Positions 34,453 through 43,044 are shown, counted from the stretch's first letter. The stretch: DNA of 58,351 bases from Amycolatopsis acidicola (GCF_007713735.2 NZ_VMNW02000053.1:1-58351), one strand, 5' to 3'. Numbers and translations are program-made. The notes: generated from the letters alone by a model not told the origin.

Positions 34453-34893
34453 ATGATCGAAAACTGGTTGGCGCGCACCGGAATCGGTGTGGCGGCGCTG
34501 TTCACCCTCGCCGGCTGCGGCGTCGTCGACGCGATCGGCGACAACACGAACGGGCACGTGAAGACGGTCGACTACGACACCGGCGCGGCAGGCAAGACCG
34601 ACGACGACGTCCGGCTGCCGGGATGGGTGCCGGACCAGGCGCGCGCGATCTCGGAGGCGGTCCGCACCACCGGCACCGAGCGGATCCTCAAGATGCGCCT
34701 GGACGACACGGAGCTGCTCAGCTCCTGCCAGGCATCGTCGCCCCCGGCGAAGGCGCCGACGCTCTCAACCCCTTGGTGGCCCACCACGACACACACGAAG
34801 GCCACCCTCCTCTGCGACGCAGACTGGTACATCACCAAGGACGGCAACACCGTGTACGCCTACCGGCCGGAGACTGTCGCGCAGCAACAGTGA
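34453..34893 (+). CDS. small putative lipoprotein, unknown function
   Basis: A 146-residue exported protein. MIENWLARTGIGVAALFTLAGC is a lipoprotein signal peptide with lipobox LAGC and lipidated Cys22. The mature part is soluble, with two further cysteines (SSCQAS and LLCDADW) that could pair, and ends in ITKDGNTVYAYRPE. I recognise the general actinobacterial type but not a named family. The ATG at 34453 gives the correct signal peptide. It lies 70 nt before the Crp-type gene and may or may not belong to that module. Confidence 0.72.
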   Translation: MIENWLARTGIGVAALFTLAGCGVVDAIGDNTNGHVKTVDYDTGAAGKTDDDVRLPGWVPDQARAISEAVRTTGTERILKMRLDDTELLSSCQASSPPAKAPTLSTPWWPTTTHTKATLLCDADWYITKDGNTVYAYRPETVAQQQ

Positions 34894-34962
34894 TCACCAC
34901 GCTCGGCCGAAGGAGTGAACCGGCCCGAAGCTCGTCCGCGGTGAGCCCCGGCTTGGCAACAT

Positions 34963-35622
34963 GTGATCGTGGTGGACCCGGCGGTGGAACGGGCCCGGCA
35001 ACGCCTCCGCGCGGCCGGGCGACGGACGGCGTTCCGGCGCGGGCAGACCTTGATGTCCTTCGGAGAGAACAGCAAGGATGTCCTCCTGATCGAATCCGGA
35101 TCGCTCAAGGTCGTGCTGTCCGAGCGGAACGGCGCCCAGGTTGTCGCTGGGCCATACGGCCCCGGCGAACTCATCGGCGAACTCGGTGTACTGGAGCGCA
35201 GACCGCGCAGCGCCACCGTGATCGGTCATCACAGCGGTGCGGTGGTCCGCGTTGCCGCACAGGTCTTTCGCGAGTTGACGGAGCAGGATCGTGACGTCCT
35301 GGTCCTGCTGAACGCCACGCTCCGCAGTAGGTTGCACAACGCCGACCGGCGGCAGCTCGCCATCGCTTCCCAGGACGTGACGACCAGGGTGGCCGCACAG
35401 TTACTGGCCTGGGCGCGCTCTTTCGGAGACCAGGACGGCAGGGAGATCGTTGTGCGCGGCATCGTCCAGGGCGACCTGGCGAAGGCCGTGGTCGCCTCCA
35501 ACAAGACGGTCGATGCGGCACTGAAGACGTTGCGGGAGAGCGGGCTCCTCCGGACGGGCCGCCTGCGCTACGTCCTGCCGGACGCGGACCGGCTGGAGGA
35601 CTTCCTCCGTGGTCGAAAATGA
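34963..35622 (+). CDS. Crp/Fnr-family cyclic-nucleotide-binding transcriptional regulator
   Basis: A 219-residue Crp/Fnr protein. The cyclic-nucleotide-binding beta-roll occupies about 20-130 (FRRGQTLMSFGENSKDVLLIESGSLKVVL, then YGPGELIGELGVLERRPRSATV, the phosphate-binding cassette region). A long helix follows, then a winged helix (GDLAKAVVASNKTVDAALKTLRESGLL). The GTG at 34963 is used; in-frame GTG codons at 34969 and 34972 are alternatives. One TTA codon at 35401. The next gene encodes a protein with a nucleotide-cyclase-like fold, so the natural reading is that this protein senses a cyclic nucleotide made or removed by its neighbour. Confidence 0.88.
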   Translation: MIVVDPAVERARQRLRAAGRRTAFRRGQTLMSFGENSKDVLLIESGSLKVVLSERNGAQVVAGPYGPGELIGELGVLERRPRSATVIGHHSGAVVRVAAQVFRELTEQDRDVLVLLNATLRSRLHNADRRQLAIASQDVTTRVAAQLLAWARSFGDQDGREIVVRGIVQGDLAKAVVASNKTVDAALKTLRESGLLRTGRLRYVLPDADRLEDFLRGRK

Positions 35623-35717
35623 TGTTCCGACAAGCGGTATCTCCCTGATTTCAGGTAGAAGGCACTCCCCGCTCGACGCACACTCGATCATCAGGATCGA
35701 CGAGTTGGGGAGTGTGG

Positions 35718-36446
35718 ATGAACCTGCTGCCGGAGACCAGGACGTTACTCGGTATCGACGTCGTAGCCTCGGCGACGAACCCCGGTTACCATCTCGACGC
35801 GCTTTCGCGGGCGTTGTCGGAGATTATGGAGACGGCGCTTTCGGAAAGCGGTATCCACCCCGAGGAGATACTGGAAAAAGAGCACACCGGCGACGGAGCT
35901 CTCTACACTTTCCCGAGTCGGGATCTCGGCCGGGTCCTCGACCTCAGCCACCGTCTGGACGAACTTGCCACGAAACACAACCGTTGGCGCAAGCCGGAAA
36001 CCAGACTGCGCCTTGCCGTCGATGTCGGCGCCGTTGGCGACTCGGCGGGCTACTACTCACCCAAGATCTGGCGGGGCAGGCTGCTCAACTCCCGGGCCTT
36101 CAAGGGAATAGTGGAAAAGTGCCTTGAAGAGCGTCCTGACGGTTCGGTGAGCAGCGGGCTGATCGTGTCCGCGACGGCGTTCCGCGAGGCCTTCGGCGGT
36201 GACTACACGAAGCTGGTCCGGCAAGCCGACTTCGCCGAGATCCAGGTCGACGAAAAGGAGTACCACCAGCCGGCCTGGGTTCGTGTTCCCGGGTTCGATG
36301 CGCGCAGCCTCAAGGAATTCGCCGGTGCGGCGCCGGAACCCGAGGAGGCGGGCACGGTCCGGAACGTCGTGAACGGCAGCATGCGGAACAGCATCCAGGT
36401 AGGCGGCATCCGCGGTGACGTGCACCTCGGGACGAGCCCGTCATGA
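35718..36446 (+). CDS. nucleotide-cyclase-fold (class III-like) protein with C-terminal adaptor motif
   Basis: A 242-residue protein whose first 190 residues look like a divergent class III nucleotide cyclase. LLGIDVVAS carries the first candidate metal Asp (Asp14) and HTGDGALYTFP the second (Asp59). LRLAVDVGAVGDSAGYY and WRGRLLNSRAF follow where cyclases have their final strand and Asn/Arg helix. The canonical N-x-x-x-R is not clear, so activity is uncertain. EYHQPAWVRVPG closes the domain. The last 30 residues contain NVVNGSMRNSIQVGGIRGDV, a motif that recurs at the start of the next protein. The ATG at 35718 follows GGGGAG; a GTG lies 6 nt upstream. One TTA codon at 35745. The stop overlaps the next gene by ATGA. 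The 95-nt gap from the Crp gene suggests co-transcription. Confidence 0.65.
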   Translation: MNLLPETRTLLGIDVVASATNPGYHLDALSRALSEIMETALSESGIHPEEILEKEHTGDGALYTFPSRDLGRVLDLSHRLDELATKHNRWRKPETRLRLAVDVGAVGDSAGYYSPKIWRGRLLNSRAFKGIVEKCLEERPDGSVSSGLIVSATAFREAFGGDYTKLVRQADFAEIQVDEKEYHQPAWVRVPGFDARSLKEFAGAAPEPEEAGTVRNVVNGSMRNSIQVGGIRGDVHLGTSPS

Positions 36447-38443
36447 CCGAGACACCGGCGAAGACGAGCGAGAACAAAGTCGAAGGCAACGCAGACGGGA
36501 GCGTGCAGGCTGGTGAGATACATGGCGACGTCACAGTCACGGGCTTTTTTCACTCGATCCAGCCACCGGAGCGGGACGCACTTTCATGGCAGGTCAACGA
36601 AGAAGAGGTCGTTGAGTTAAGGGATCGCTTCGTTGCACCGGACGGGTACGAACAGGCGAAAACGATCCTGCGCAATCGTTCCGTGGTCGTCCTGCACGGC
36701 TCAGGATCGGGCAGACAGACCGCAGGGCAACGACTGCTCCTGGACCTCGGCTGTGCCCGAATAGTGCATCTCGATGACACGCGCTCACTGGCCGGTTTCA
36801 AGGAAACCGACTTCCGGGAGAACGACGGCTATATCTGGGATTCGACGGGCCCGGGTGCGACCCCGATACGGGACGCCGACTTAGTACAGGCACAGAGTTT
36901 GATCCGGGCGAAGGCGTGCCGGCTGGTCATCGTTCTCGACGACCCGAACGAAGTTCCCCAGGTGGCAAACGGTTTTGCCGTCGGCGTCAAACCACCTGAT
37001 CCACTCAAGGTGGCCGAGGGGGTGATCCGTCACCGCCTCGGCACACGGTCCGCGGACTGCATCGCGATCTTGCATGACAAACTGGCGGTCAAGCTGGCGG
37101 TCGGGGATCCGCCGAGCAAGGCGGTTCACGCGGGCGAGTTGGCGATCGAGATCCTTTCCGACCCCTCCGCCGGTGAAGACGCACTTCGCAGGCTCGACGA
37201 AGACGTCGAACGCACGATCGCCAATCTCATCGATGACTGGTGGTCGACCGTCGAGTACACGATGTTCCTGGCCGTCTCGCTGCTGGAGGGAAAGCCCTTC
37301 GACCGGGTCGCAGAACTGGCGGTGGAGCTGGACGCGTTGGTCCGTGACGCGGAGTCGACCGGGGAGAAGCCCCTCCGCCCACGGCGGGTGTTTCCCAAAC
37401 CCAAAGACGAACTGCTGCGGACCATCAAGGCCAAAACCATCGAACGAGACCATCCCGTGCATCCGGGACTTCGCGAGCAAACCGTCCGGTTCACCCGGCC
37501 GGACTGGGCACAGGCCGTGCTGCGCCGGTTCTGGGGGCAATATCACCTCGACCACAACCTGCTGCTCAACTGGATGTGCCGGGCCGATGAGCACGAGGCT
37601 GCCGTCAAAGCACTTTGCACCGTCATCGTGGATGTACCCGCACACGAGCCGCTCAGAACGGTACACAAACTGGCGGCGCACGGATCGTTGCGCCATCGAA
37701 GGCTCGCGGCCGCGACTCTGTACCGCCTGAGCGAAGAGCACAACCTGCGGCCGCTGGTCGAACAAACCCTCGATGAATGGGTCACGGGAACCGGCCTGAA
37801 CAGGCGAGCGACTGCTGCGATGGTGTACGGCTGGCGATTCGTTCAAGACCCCCAAACCGCGCTCGGACGGCTCACAGAAATCGCACGCACGAACAGCAAA
37901 CAGGTGAAAGTCGCCGTCATCGGGACCATGCTGGCGCTGGTTTCCCATCCGGTGCACCGGCGCTTGGCCATCGAGGCGATCTGCACCTGGTTCGACGATC
38001 AACAGTCACTTCGCGAGCGTGACAACCTCCGCGACGTCGCGGCCGACTTGGTGCTGTGGCTGCTGAACGTACATCCGGAGGGAAGTATCGAACTCGTCGA
38101 CACGGCCGAACTCCTGAAGGAATTCCGGGAGGAGTTCCGGAAGCTCATTTGGCGGGTGGCACTTCATCCGGTGCACGGTTTCGTGCTTTTATCGGAGTTG
38201 TACGCGCGAACCGAACGCAGGACTGCCCGGGCCAGTTACAAAACCGTCCGCAGAAGCCGGGAAGAGTTGCTGCGCGTGGCCACCCTTCTGGAGCCCGATC
38301 TGAGGTTCTGGCACCGGCTGCCCGGCATGCTGCTGCTCGCCCACTGCCATCCCATCCGGCGAGCGCACATCCGCGAAATCTTCCGCTCGGCCCGCTGGGT
38401 CCAGCTGTCCGGGCAAGCGGGCCAGCCGTCACACGATCAATAG
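36443..38443 (+). CDS. STAND-like P-loop protein with HEAT-like helical repeats
   Basis: A 666-residue protein of no named family. Residues 1-35 hold the adaptor-like motif GSVQAGEIHGDVTV, matching the C-terminus of the upstream protein. A P-loop-like segment follows: VVVLHGSGSGRQTAGQRLL with Arg91 where Walker A normally has Lys, and LVIVLDD (Asp166/167) as Walker B. DPNEVP follows in sensor position. From about 370 on it is alpha-helical with HEAT-like repeats (SLRHRRLAAATLYRLSEEH, LNRRATAAMVYGWRFVQDP, VKVAVIGTMLALVSHP). No transmembrane, nuclease or protease motif is visible. Three TTA codons (36617, 36881, 38189) imply bldA-dependent translation. The final 15 bp overlap the convergent oxidoreductase gene. 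Confidence 0.7.
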   Translation: MTETPAKTSENKVEGNADGSVQAGEIHGDVTVTGFFHSIQPPERDALSWQVNEEEVVELRDRFVAPDGYEQAKTILRNRSVVVLHGSGSGRQTAGQRLLLDLGCARIVHLDDTRSLAGFKETDFRENDGYIWDSTGPGATPIRDADLVQAQSLIRAKACRLVIVLDDPNEVPQVANGFAVGVKPPDPLKVAEGVIRHRLGTRSADCIAILHDKLAVKLAVGDPPSKAVHAGELAIEILSDPSAGEDALRRLDEDVERTIANLIDDWWSTVEYTMFLAVSLLEGKPFDRVAELAVELDALVRDAESTGEKPLRPRRVFPKPKDELLRTIKAKTIERDHPVHPGLREQTVRFTRPDWAQAVLRRFWGQYHLDHNLLLNWMCRADEHEAAVKALCTVIVDVPAHEPLRTVHKLAAHGSLRHRRLAAATLYRLSEEHNLRPLVEQTLDEWVTGTGLNRRATAAMVYGWRFVQDPQTALGRLTEIARTNSKQVKVAVIGTMLALVSHPVHRRLAIEAICTWFDDQQSLRERDNLRDVAADLVLWLLNVHPEGSIELVDTAELLKEFREEFRKLIWRVALHPVHGFVLLSELYARTERRTARASYKTVRRSREELLRVATLLEPDLRFWHRLPGMLLLAHCHPIRRAHIREIFRSARWVQLSGQAGQPSHDQ

Positions 38444-39349
38444 CGTCTTCCCGACCGTCAGGCGGTTCTCGATCGCGCGGTGGGCTTCGGCGGCTTCTTC
38501 GAGTCGGAAGCGTTGGCCCACAACGGGTAGCACCTCTCCCTGCGCGGCGAGGCGGAGGACTTCCGCGGTGCGCGCGCGCAGTTCCTCCGGCGTGCCGAGC
38601 GGCCCGCGGTGTACGTGGACATCGCGGGCCTCGTCGACGGGCGTCCACTCTCCGCTGGCCAGGCCGTAGCTGAAGAAACGCCCGCCGTCGCGGGTCAGGG
38701 CGAAGGTGGCGCGGCCGATTTCCCCGCCCACGCCGTCGAAAACGACATCCACCGGGTCCACTGTGGACGTCCAGTCCGGCCTCGTGTAGTCCACCGGCAC
38801 GGCGCCGAGTTCCTCGACGACCTCGGTCTTCCGCGCGCCACCGGCGGCGCCCAGCACGGTCGCGCCGGCCGCGCGGGCGAGTTGCACCAGCAGGCTGCCC
38901 ACGCCACCGGCGGCGGCCTCCACCAGCACGCGCTCCCCCGGCCGGATCTCCGCCGCCCGGATCAGGGCCATCGCCGTCCGGCCGTCGGCGAGCAGCGCGA
39001 CGGCGTCGTCCAGCGCCAGGCCGTCCGGCACGATGAAGGGCGCGGACGCGGGCACCACAACCCGCTCGGCGTACCCGCCCGAGCCGCTGAGGCTCGTCAC
39101 CACGCGCGCGCCGAGCAGCGTGGGGTCCGTGCCGCTGACGACGACCCCACCGACCCCGTTGCCGGGGATCACCGGCAGCTTCGGGGTGAACGGCCCGGGC
39201 CCACCCGCGCGCAGCTGCGTCTCCACGAACGTGATGTTCGCGTAGGCCACCTCGATCAGGACCTGCCCCGGCCCCGGCTCCGGATCCGGCGCCTCCCCCG
39301 GCAGCAGCACCTCGGGACCGCCGAACTCCTTCAACCACACAGCGCGCAT
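38429..39349 (-). CDS. quinone-oxidoreductase-like medium-chain dehydrogenase
   Basis: A 306-residue zinc-independent MDR of the NADPH:quinone reductase type. The N-terminal GroES-like fold begins MRAVWLKEFGGPEVL. The Rossmann domain carries VLVEAAAGGVGSLLVQLARAAGATVLGAAG, and VVFDGVGGEIG and RFRLEEAAEAHRAIE are family hallmarks. The zinc-ligand cysteines are absent. The substrate is probably a quinone or enone. The ATG at 39349 starts the conserved N-terminus; an ATG 15 nt upstream abuts GGAGG and is less likely. The 3' end overlaps the STAND-like gene by 15 bp on the opposite strand. Confidence 0.88.
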   Translation of the reverse strand: MRAVWLKEFGGPEVLLPGEAPDPEPGPGQVLIEVAYANITFVETQLRAGGPGPFTPKLPVIPGNGVGGVVVSGTDPTLLGARVVTSLSGSGGYAERVVVPASAPFIVPDGLALDDAVALLADGRTAMALIRAAEIRPGERVLVEAAAGGVGSLLVQLARAAGATVLGAAGGARKTEVVEELGAVPVDYTRPDWTSTVDPVDVVFDGVGGEIGRATFALTRDGGRFFSYGLASGEWTPVDEARDVHVHRGPLGTPEELRARTAEVLRLAAQGEVLPVVGQRFRLEEAAEAHRAIENRLTVGKTLLIV

Positions 39350-39503
39350 GCGACAAGCCTGCATCCTCCAGTTAGGTCGAAGTCAACGCCCTGTTCTGCG
39401 AGCACCAGAAGAACGCGAGAGGATTGTTCCGTGCACACGATGACACCGCCATCCGAGTGGTTCACCGTGGTCGGTACCACGCCGATTGCACCAGGAGGCC
39501 GCC

Positions 39504-40616
39504 TTGCGAATCGCCGTCCCCCGAGAGATCAAGAAGCACGAATACCGGGTCGCGCTGACCCCGGCCGGGGTCCACGAGCTGACCCAGCACGGGCACCAGG
39601 TCTTCATCGAGACCGGCGCGGGTGCCGGTTCCGCCATCACCGACGACGAGTACGCCGCGGCCGGCGCGAAGGTACTCGCGACCGCGGACGCGACGTGGGC
39701 CGAGGGCGAACTGGTGCTCAAGGTCAAGGAGCCCATCGCCGAGGAGTACCCCCGCCTGCGGTCGGGGCAGGTCCTGTTCACCTACCTGCACCTGGCGGCC
39801 GACCGCGCGCTGACCGAGGCCCTGCTGGCCGCGGGCACCACGGCGATCGCCTACGAAACGGTGCAACAGCCCAGCGGAGCGCTGCCCTTGCTCGCGCCGA
39901 TGTCCGAGGTCGCCGGGCGGCTCGCGCCGCAGGTCGGGGCGTACGCGCTGATGAAGCCCAGCGGCGGGCGTGGCGTGCTGCCCGGCGGAATTCCGGGCGT
40001 GCACCCGGCACGCGTGGTGGTGATCGGCGGCGGTGTGGCGGGGCTGAACGCCGCGCGGGTGGCGCTCGGCCTCGGCTCGGACGTGGAGATCCTGGACACG
40101 AACGTCGACCGGCTGCGGCAGATCGACCACGACTTCGGCGGGCGGATCCGCACGGTCACGTCGAACGCCTTCGCGGTGGAACAGGCTGTGCTGGAAGCGG
40201 ATCTGGTCGTCGGCGCCGTGCTGGTGCCGGGCGCGCGGGCGCCGAAGCTGGTGTCGAACGAACTGGTCGCGCGGATGAAGCCGGGCAGTGTGCTCGTCGA
40301 CATCGCGATCGACCAGGGCGGCTGCTTCGCCGACTCGCGGCCGACCACGCACGACGACCCGACGTACGTGGTGCACGAGTCCGTTTTCTACTGCGTGGCC
40401 AACATGCCGGGCGCGGTGCCGCGCACCTCCACCTACGGCCTGACCAACGTCACGCTGCCGTACGCGGCGCAGCTCGCCGACCGCGGCTGGCAGGCCGCGC
40501 TGCGCGCGGACGCGTCGCTCGCCAAGGGACTGAACACCCATGAAGGCGAGTTGACCAACGAGCCGGTCGCGGCCGCGCATTCGTTGCCACACCGGCCGAT
40601 CGCCGACGTGCTCTGA
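39504..40616 (+). CDS. ald: alanine dehydrogenase
   Basis: A 370-residue NAD-dependent enzyme interconverting L-alanine and pyruvate plus ammonia. With the TTG start at 39504 (AGGAGG 5 nt upstream) the catalytic residues fall exactly at Lys75 (VLKVKEP) and His96 (TYLHLAAD), the numbering of the mycobacterial enzyme. This settles the start. NAD loop VVVIGGGVAGLNAARVALGLGSDVEILD; DIAIDQGGCFADSRPTTHDDP and the C-terminal family segment are intact. The phosphoramidate operon begins 61 nt downstream on the same strand, so partial read-through is possible. Confidence 0.95.
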   Translation: MRIAVPREIKKHEYRVALTPAGVHELTQHGHQVFIETGAGAGSAITDDEYAAAGAKVLATADATWAEGELVLKVKEPIAEEYPRLRSGQVLFTYLHLAADRALTEALLAAGTTAIAYETVQQPSGALPLLAPMSEVAGRLAPQVGAYALMKPSGGRGVLPGGIPGVHPARVVVIGGGVAGLNAARVALGLGSDVEILDTNVDRLRQIDHDFGGRIRTVTSNAFAVEQAVLEADLVVGAVLVPGARAPKLVSNELVARMKPGSVLVDIAIDQGGCFADSRPTTHDDPTYVVHESVFYCVANMPGAVPRTSTYGLTNVTLPYAAQLADRGWQAALRADASLAKGLNTHEGELTNEPVAAAHSLPHRPIADVL

Positions 40617-40677
40617 CCCCTTCCGTGGTTGAAGACGCATCTACCTGAAGGGCTGAACGCCGGGTTAACTTTCCTTG

Positions 40678-43044
40678 ATGCGCGGGAAAATGGACGGCGC
40701 GCGGGCATTCGAGTTCGGCACGAAATCGGAAACGCTCGCGCGCCTTTCGGCTCTGGTCAGTTCGGCTGTCGTGCTGCCACTGGTTTCCTTCACGGTGGCC
40801 GAATGGCAACACGATCCCGGCACCGTGCTGGCGGAGATCCGCGGCAGGCCGTGGTCGGGCGACCCGCTCGTGGTTCGCAGCAGCGGGCGCGACGAGGACC
40901 AGTCCGCCTTCTCCAACGCGGGCCGCTATCTGTCCGAAACGGACGTTCGCGGCCAGGACGAGCTCGTCGCGGCGATTGGCAGGGTGGTCGCGTCCTACGA
41001 TGTTTTCCTTCCCAACAACCAGGTTTTCGTGCAACCGCAGCTGGCGGACTCGCTCGCCAGCGGGGTCGTGTCCTCGTGCGAACCGAGCTGTGGCGCGCCC
41101 TACCGGGTGGTCAACTGGGCCGACGGCCCGGACACGACGGCGGTCACCTCGGGCCGCGCCACCGTGCGCACGTGGTACTTCCTCGACGGCGCGGCGCATC
41201 CGCCCGTGCCGTGGCTGGCCCGGATCCCGGAACTGGTGCGGGAACTGGAAAGTCTGAGCAGGCGGCCCTTCGAATTCGAATTCGGGGTCGCCGCCGACGG
41301 GACGCTCGTGCTGTTCCAGATGCGATTACTGGCGAAACCGGGAAAACCCGTTCCGCGGGTTCGCCACCGGGATGCCGTCGCGGAATGCCGCCGGCGGCTG
41401 CACCGGCTGTGGCAGGCGCAGACGCCCGCGCTCGGGCCCGAAACGGTGTTCGGCGTGATGCCGGACTGGAATCCCGCGGAGATGATCGGGATCCGGCCGC
41501 GCCCGCTCGCGCTTTCCTTGTACCGCACCCTGATCACCGACGAGGTGTGGGCGGAGTCCCGGCACCGCTACGGATACCGGGATCTGCGCGGCGCGCCGCT
41601 GCTGATCGACCTGCACGGCCTGCCCTACATCGACACCCGCGCCAGCTTCAGTTCGCTGGTACCGGCTTCGGTCCCGGATGACACCGCGGAGCGGCTGGTC
41701 ACCGGCTATGTGCGGAAGCTGCGGCAAAACCCGCACCTGCACGACAAGGTCGAGTTCACGATCGCGCTCTCGTCGTACCACTTCACCATCGCCGAGCGCG
41801 CCGCCGAACTGGTGCGCGACGGGGTGCTTTCCCGCGCCGAGTCGACGGAACTCGTGCACTCGCTGCGGAACGTCACGACCCGGATGATGAGCGAGATCGG
41901 CCCGTACCGGCGCGACCTCGGCGAGATCGAGCAGCTCCGCCGCCTGCCACTGCACCGGCCGGAAACGTTCCGCCCCAAGCGGATCAGCGCGCTCGTGCAC
42001 CTCTGCAAGCGCGCCGGGACGCTGCCGTTCTCCGGCATCGCGCGCGCCGCCTTCGCCGCGACGAGCGTGGTGCGCAGCCTGGTCGAACTCGGCGTGCTTT
42101 CGCCGGAGGACGGGGACGCGCTGCTGAGCAGTTCGCAGGTGGCCAGCGCCGCGCTGCAGCGGGATTTCGCCGAGCTGAGCCGCAGCGCTTTCCTGCGCCG
42201 GTACGGACATCTGCGCCCCGGCACGTACGACATCCTGTCGCCGCGCTACGACGAAGACCCCGCCCGTTACTTCGACTGGTCGCGGCCGGCCGCGAACGGC
42301 GCGCACTCGCCGGGATTCCTGCCGGGCATCGGGCAGATGCGCGAACTCCGCCGGCTCATGGCCGAGCACCGACTGCCCGGCACCGCGCACGAACTGCTCC
42401 GCTTCATCGTGCAGAGCGTGGCGGCGCGCGAGTACAGCAAGCTCCAGTTTTCCCGTGTGGTGAGCGAAATCCTGGTCGACGCCAAGCGCGCGGGTGAATG
42501 GCTCGGGTTCACCCCGGACGACATGTCGTACACGCGCGTCGAGGATTTGTGCGGGCTCACCGGCGACCACCAGCGGGACAAGGCAGCGCTGCGTGCGGCC
42601 ATCGAAAGCGCCCGATACCGGCATGAGATCACCGAAACCCTTTGCGCCCCAGTGGTTTTGTCCGATCCGGACGAGCTGGTCTCCTTCGCGACCATGGCCG
42701 ACGAGGCCAACTTCGTCACCCAGGGCCGGGTCATCGCGCCGGTCGCGGACGTGTCCGCGGGCGACGACCCGGCGGGCTGCGTAGCGATGATCTCCGCCGC
42801 CGATCCCGGCTACGACTGGATCTTCACCCGCGGCATCCGCGGGCTGATCACCGCTTTCGGCGGGGCGAACTCGCATATGGCGATCCGCGCGCTGGAACTG
42901 GGCATCCCGGCCGCGATCGGGGTCGGCGAGGCGCAGTTCACCCGGCTGCTGTACGCGGACGTGCTCGAAGTGGACGCCGCGAGCAAACTCGTCCGGCCGA
43001 GCGCGGGCGCCGGGGTCCGGATCCGTGAGACGGGGGCCGCGTGA
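40678..43044 (+). CDS. L-glutamine kinase-like PEP-synthase-fold enzyme (Cj1418 type)
   Basis: A 788-residue protein built like PEP synthase. The N-terminal ATP-grasp has DPLVVRSSGRDEDQSAFSNAGRY (63-84), and the C-terminal mobile domain has GGANSHMAIRALELGIPAAIG with phosphohistidine His733. The PEP/pyruvate barrel of true PEP synthase is missing and is replaced by about 450 helical residues. The architecture and neighbours match Campylobacter jejuni Cj1418, which phosphorylates the amide nitrogen of L-glutamine. I infer the same reaction here: glutamine + ATP giving N-phosphoglutamine. ATG at 40678 is chosen; TTG immediately before it is possible. No clear ribosome-binding site. One TTA codon at 41326. 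The stop overlaps the next gene by GTGA. Confidence 0.78.
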   Translation: MRGKMDGARAFEFGTKSETLARLSALVSSAVVLPLVSFTVAEWQHDPGTVLAEIRGRPWSGDPLVVRSSGRDEDQSAFSNAGRYLSETDVRGQDELVAAIGRVVASYDVFLPNNQVFVQPQLADSLASGVVSSCEPSCGAPYRVVNWADGPDTTAVTSGRATVRTWYFLDGAAHPPVPWLARIPELVRELESLSRRPFEFEFGVAADGTLVLFQMRLLAKPGKPVPRVRHRDAVAECRRRLHRLWQAQTPALGPETVFGVMPDWNPAEMIGIRPRPLALSLYRTLITDEVWAESRHRYGYRDLRGAPLLIDLHGLPYIDTRASFSSLVPASVPDDTAERLVTGYVRKLRQNPHLHDKVEFTIALSSYHFTIAERAAELVRDGVLSRAESTELVHSLRNVTTRMMSEIGPYRRDLGEIEQLRRLPLHRPETFRPKRISALVHLCKRAGTLPFSGIARAAFAATSVVRSLVELGVLSPEDGDALLSSSQVASAALQRDFAELSRSAFLRRYGHLRPGTYDILSPRYDEDPARYFDWSRPAANGAHSPGFLPGIGQMRELRRLMAEHRLPGTAHELLRFIVQSVAAREYSKLQFSRVVSEILVDAKRAGEWLGFTPDDMSYTRVEDLCGLTGDHQRDKAALRAAIESARYRHEITETLCAPVVLSDPDELVSFATMADEANFVTQGRVIAPVADVSAGDDPAGCVAMISAADPGYDWIFTRGIRGLITAFGGANSHMAIRALELGIPAAIGVGEAQFTRLLYADVLEVDAASKLVRPSAGAGVRIRETGAA

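Noticed and set aside
34453..34893. Frameshift in the small lipoprotein gene around 34730-34800
   Set aside because: The middle is Pro/Thr-rich and looks odd, but the frame continues into a plausible conserved C-terminus and no better alternative frame exists.
40678..43044. Phosphoenolpyruvate synthase
   Set aside because: ATP-grasp and phosphohistidine domains are present but the PEP/pyruvate barrel is not, and the neighbours are not central-carbon genes.
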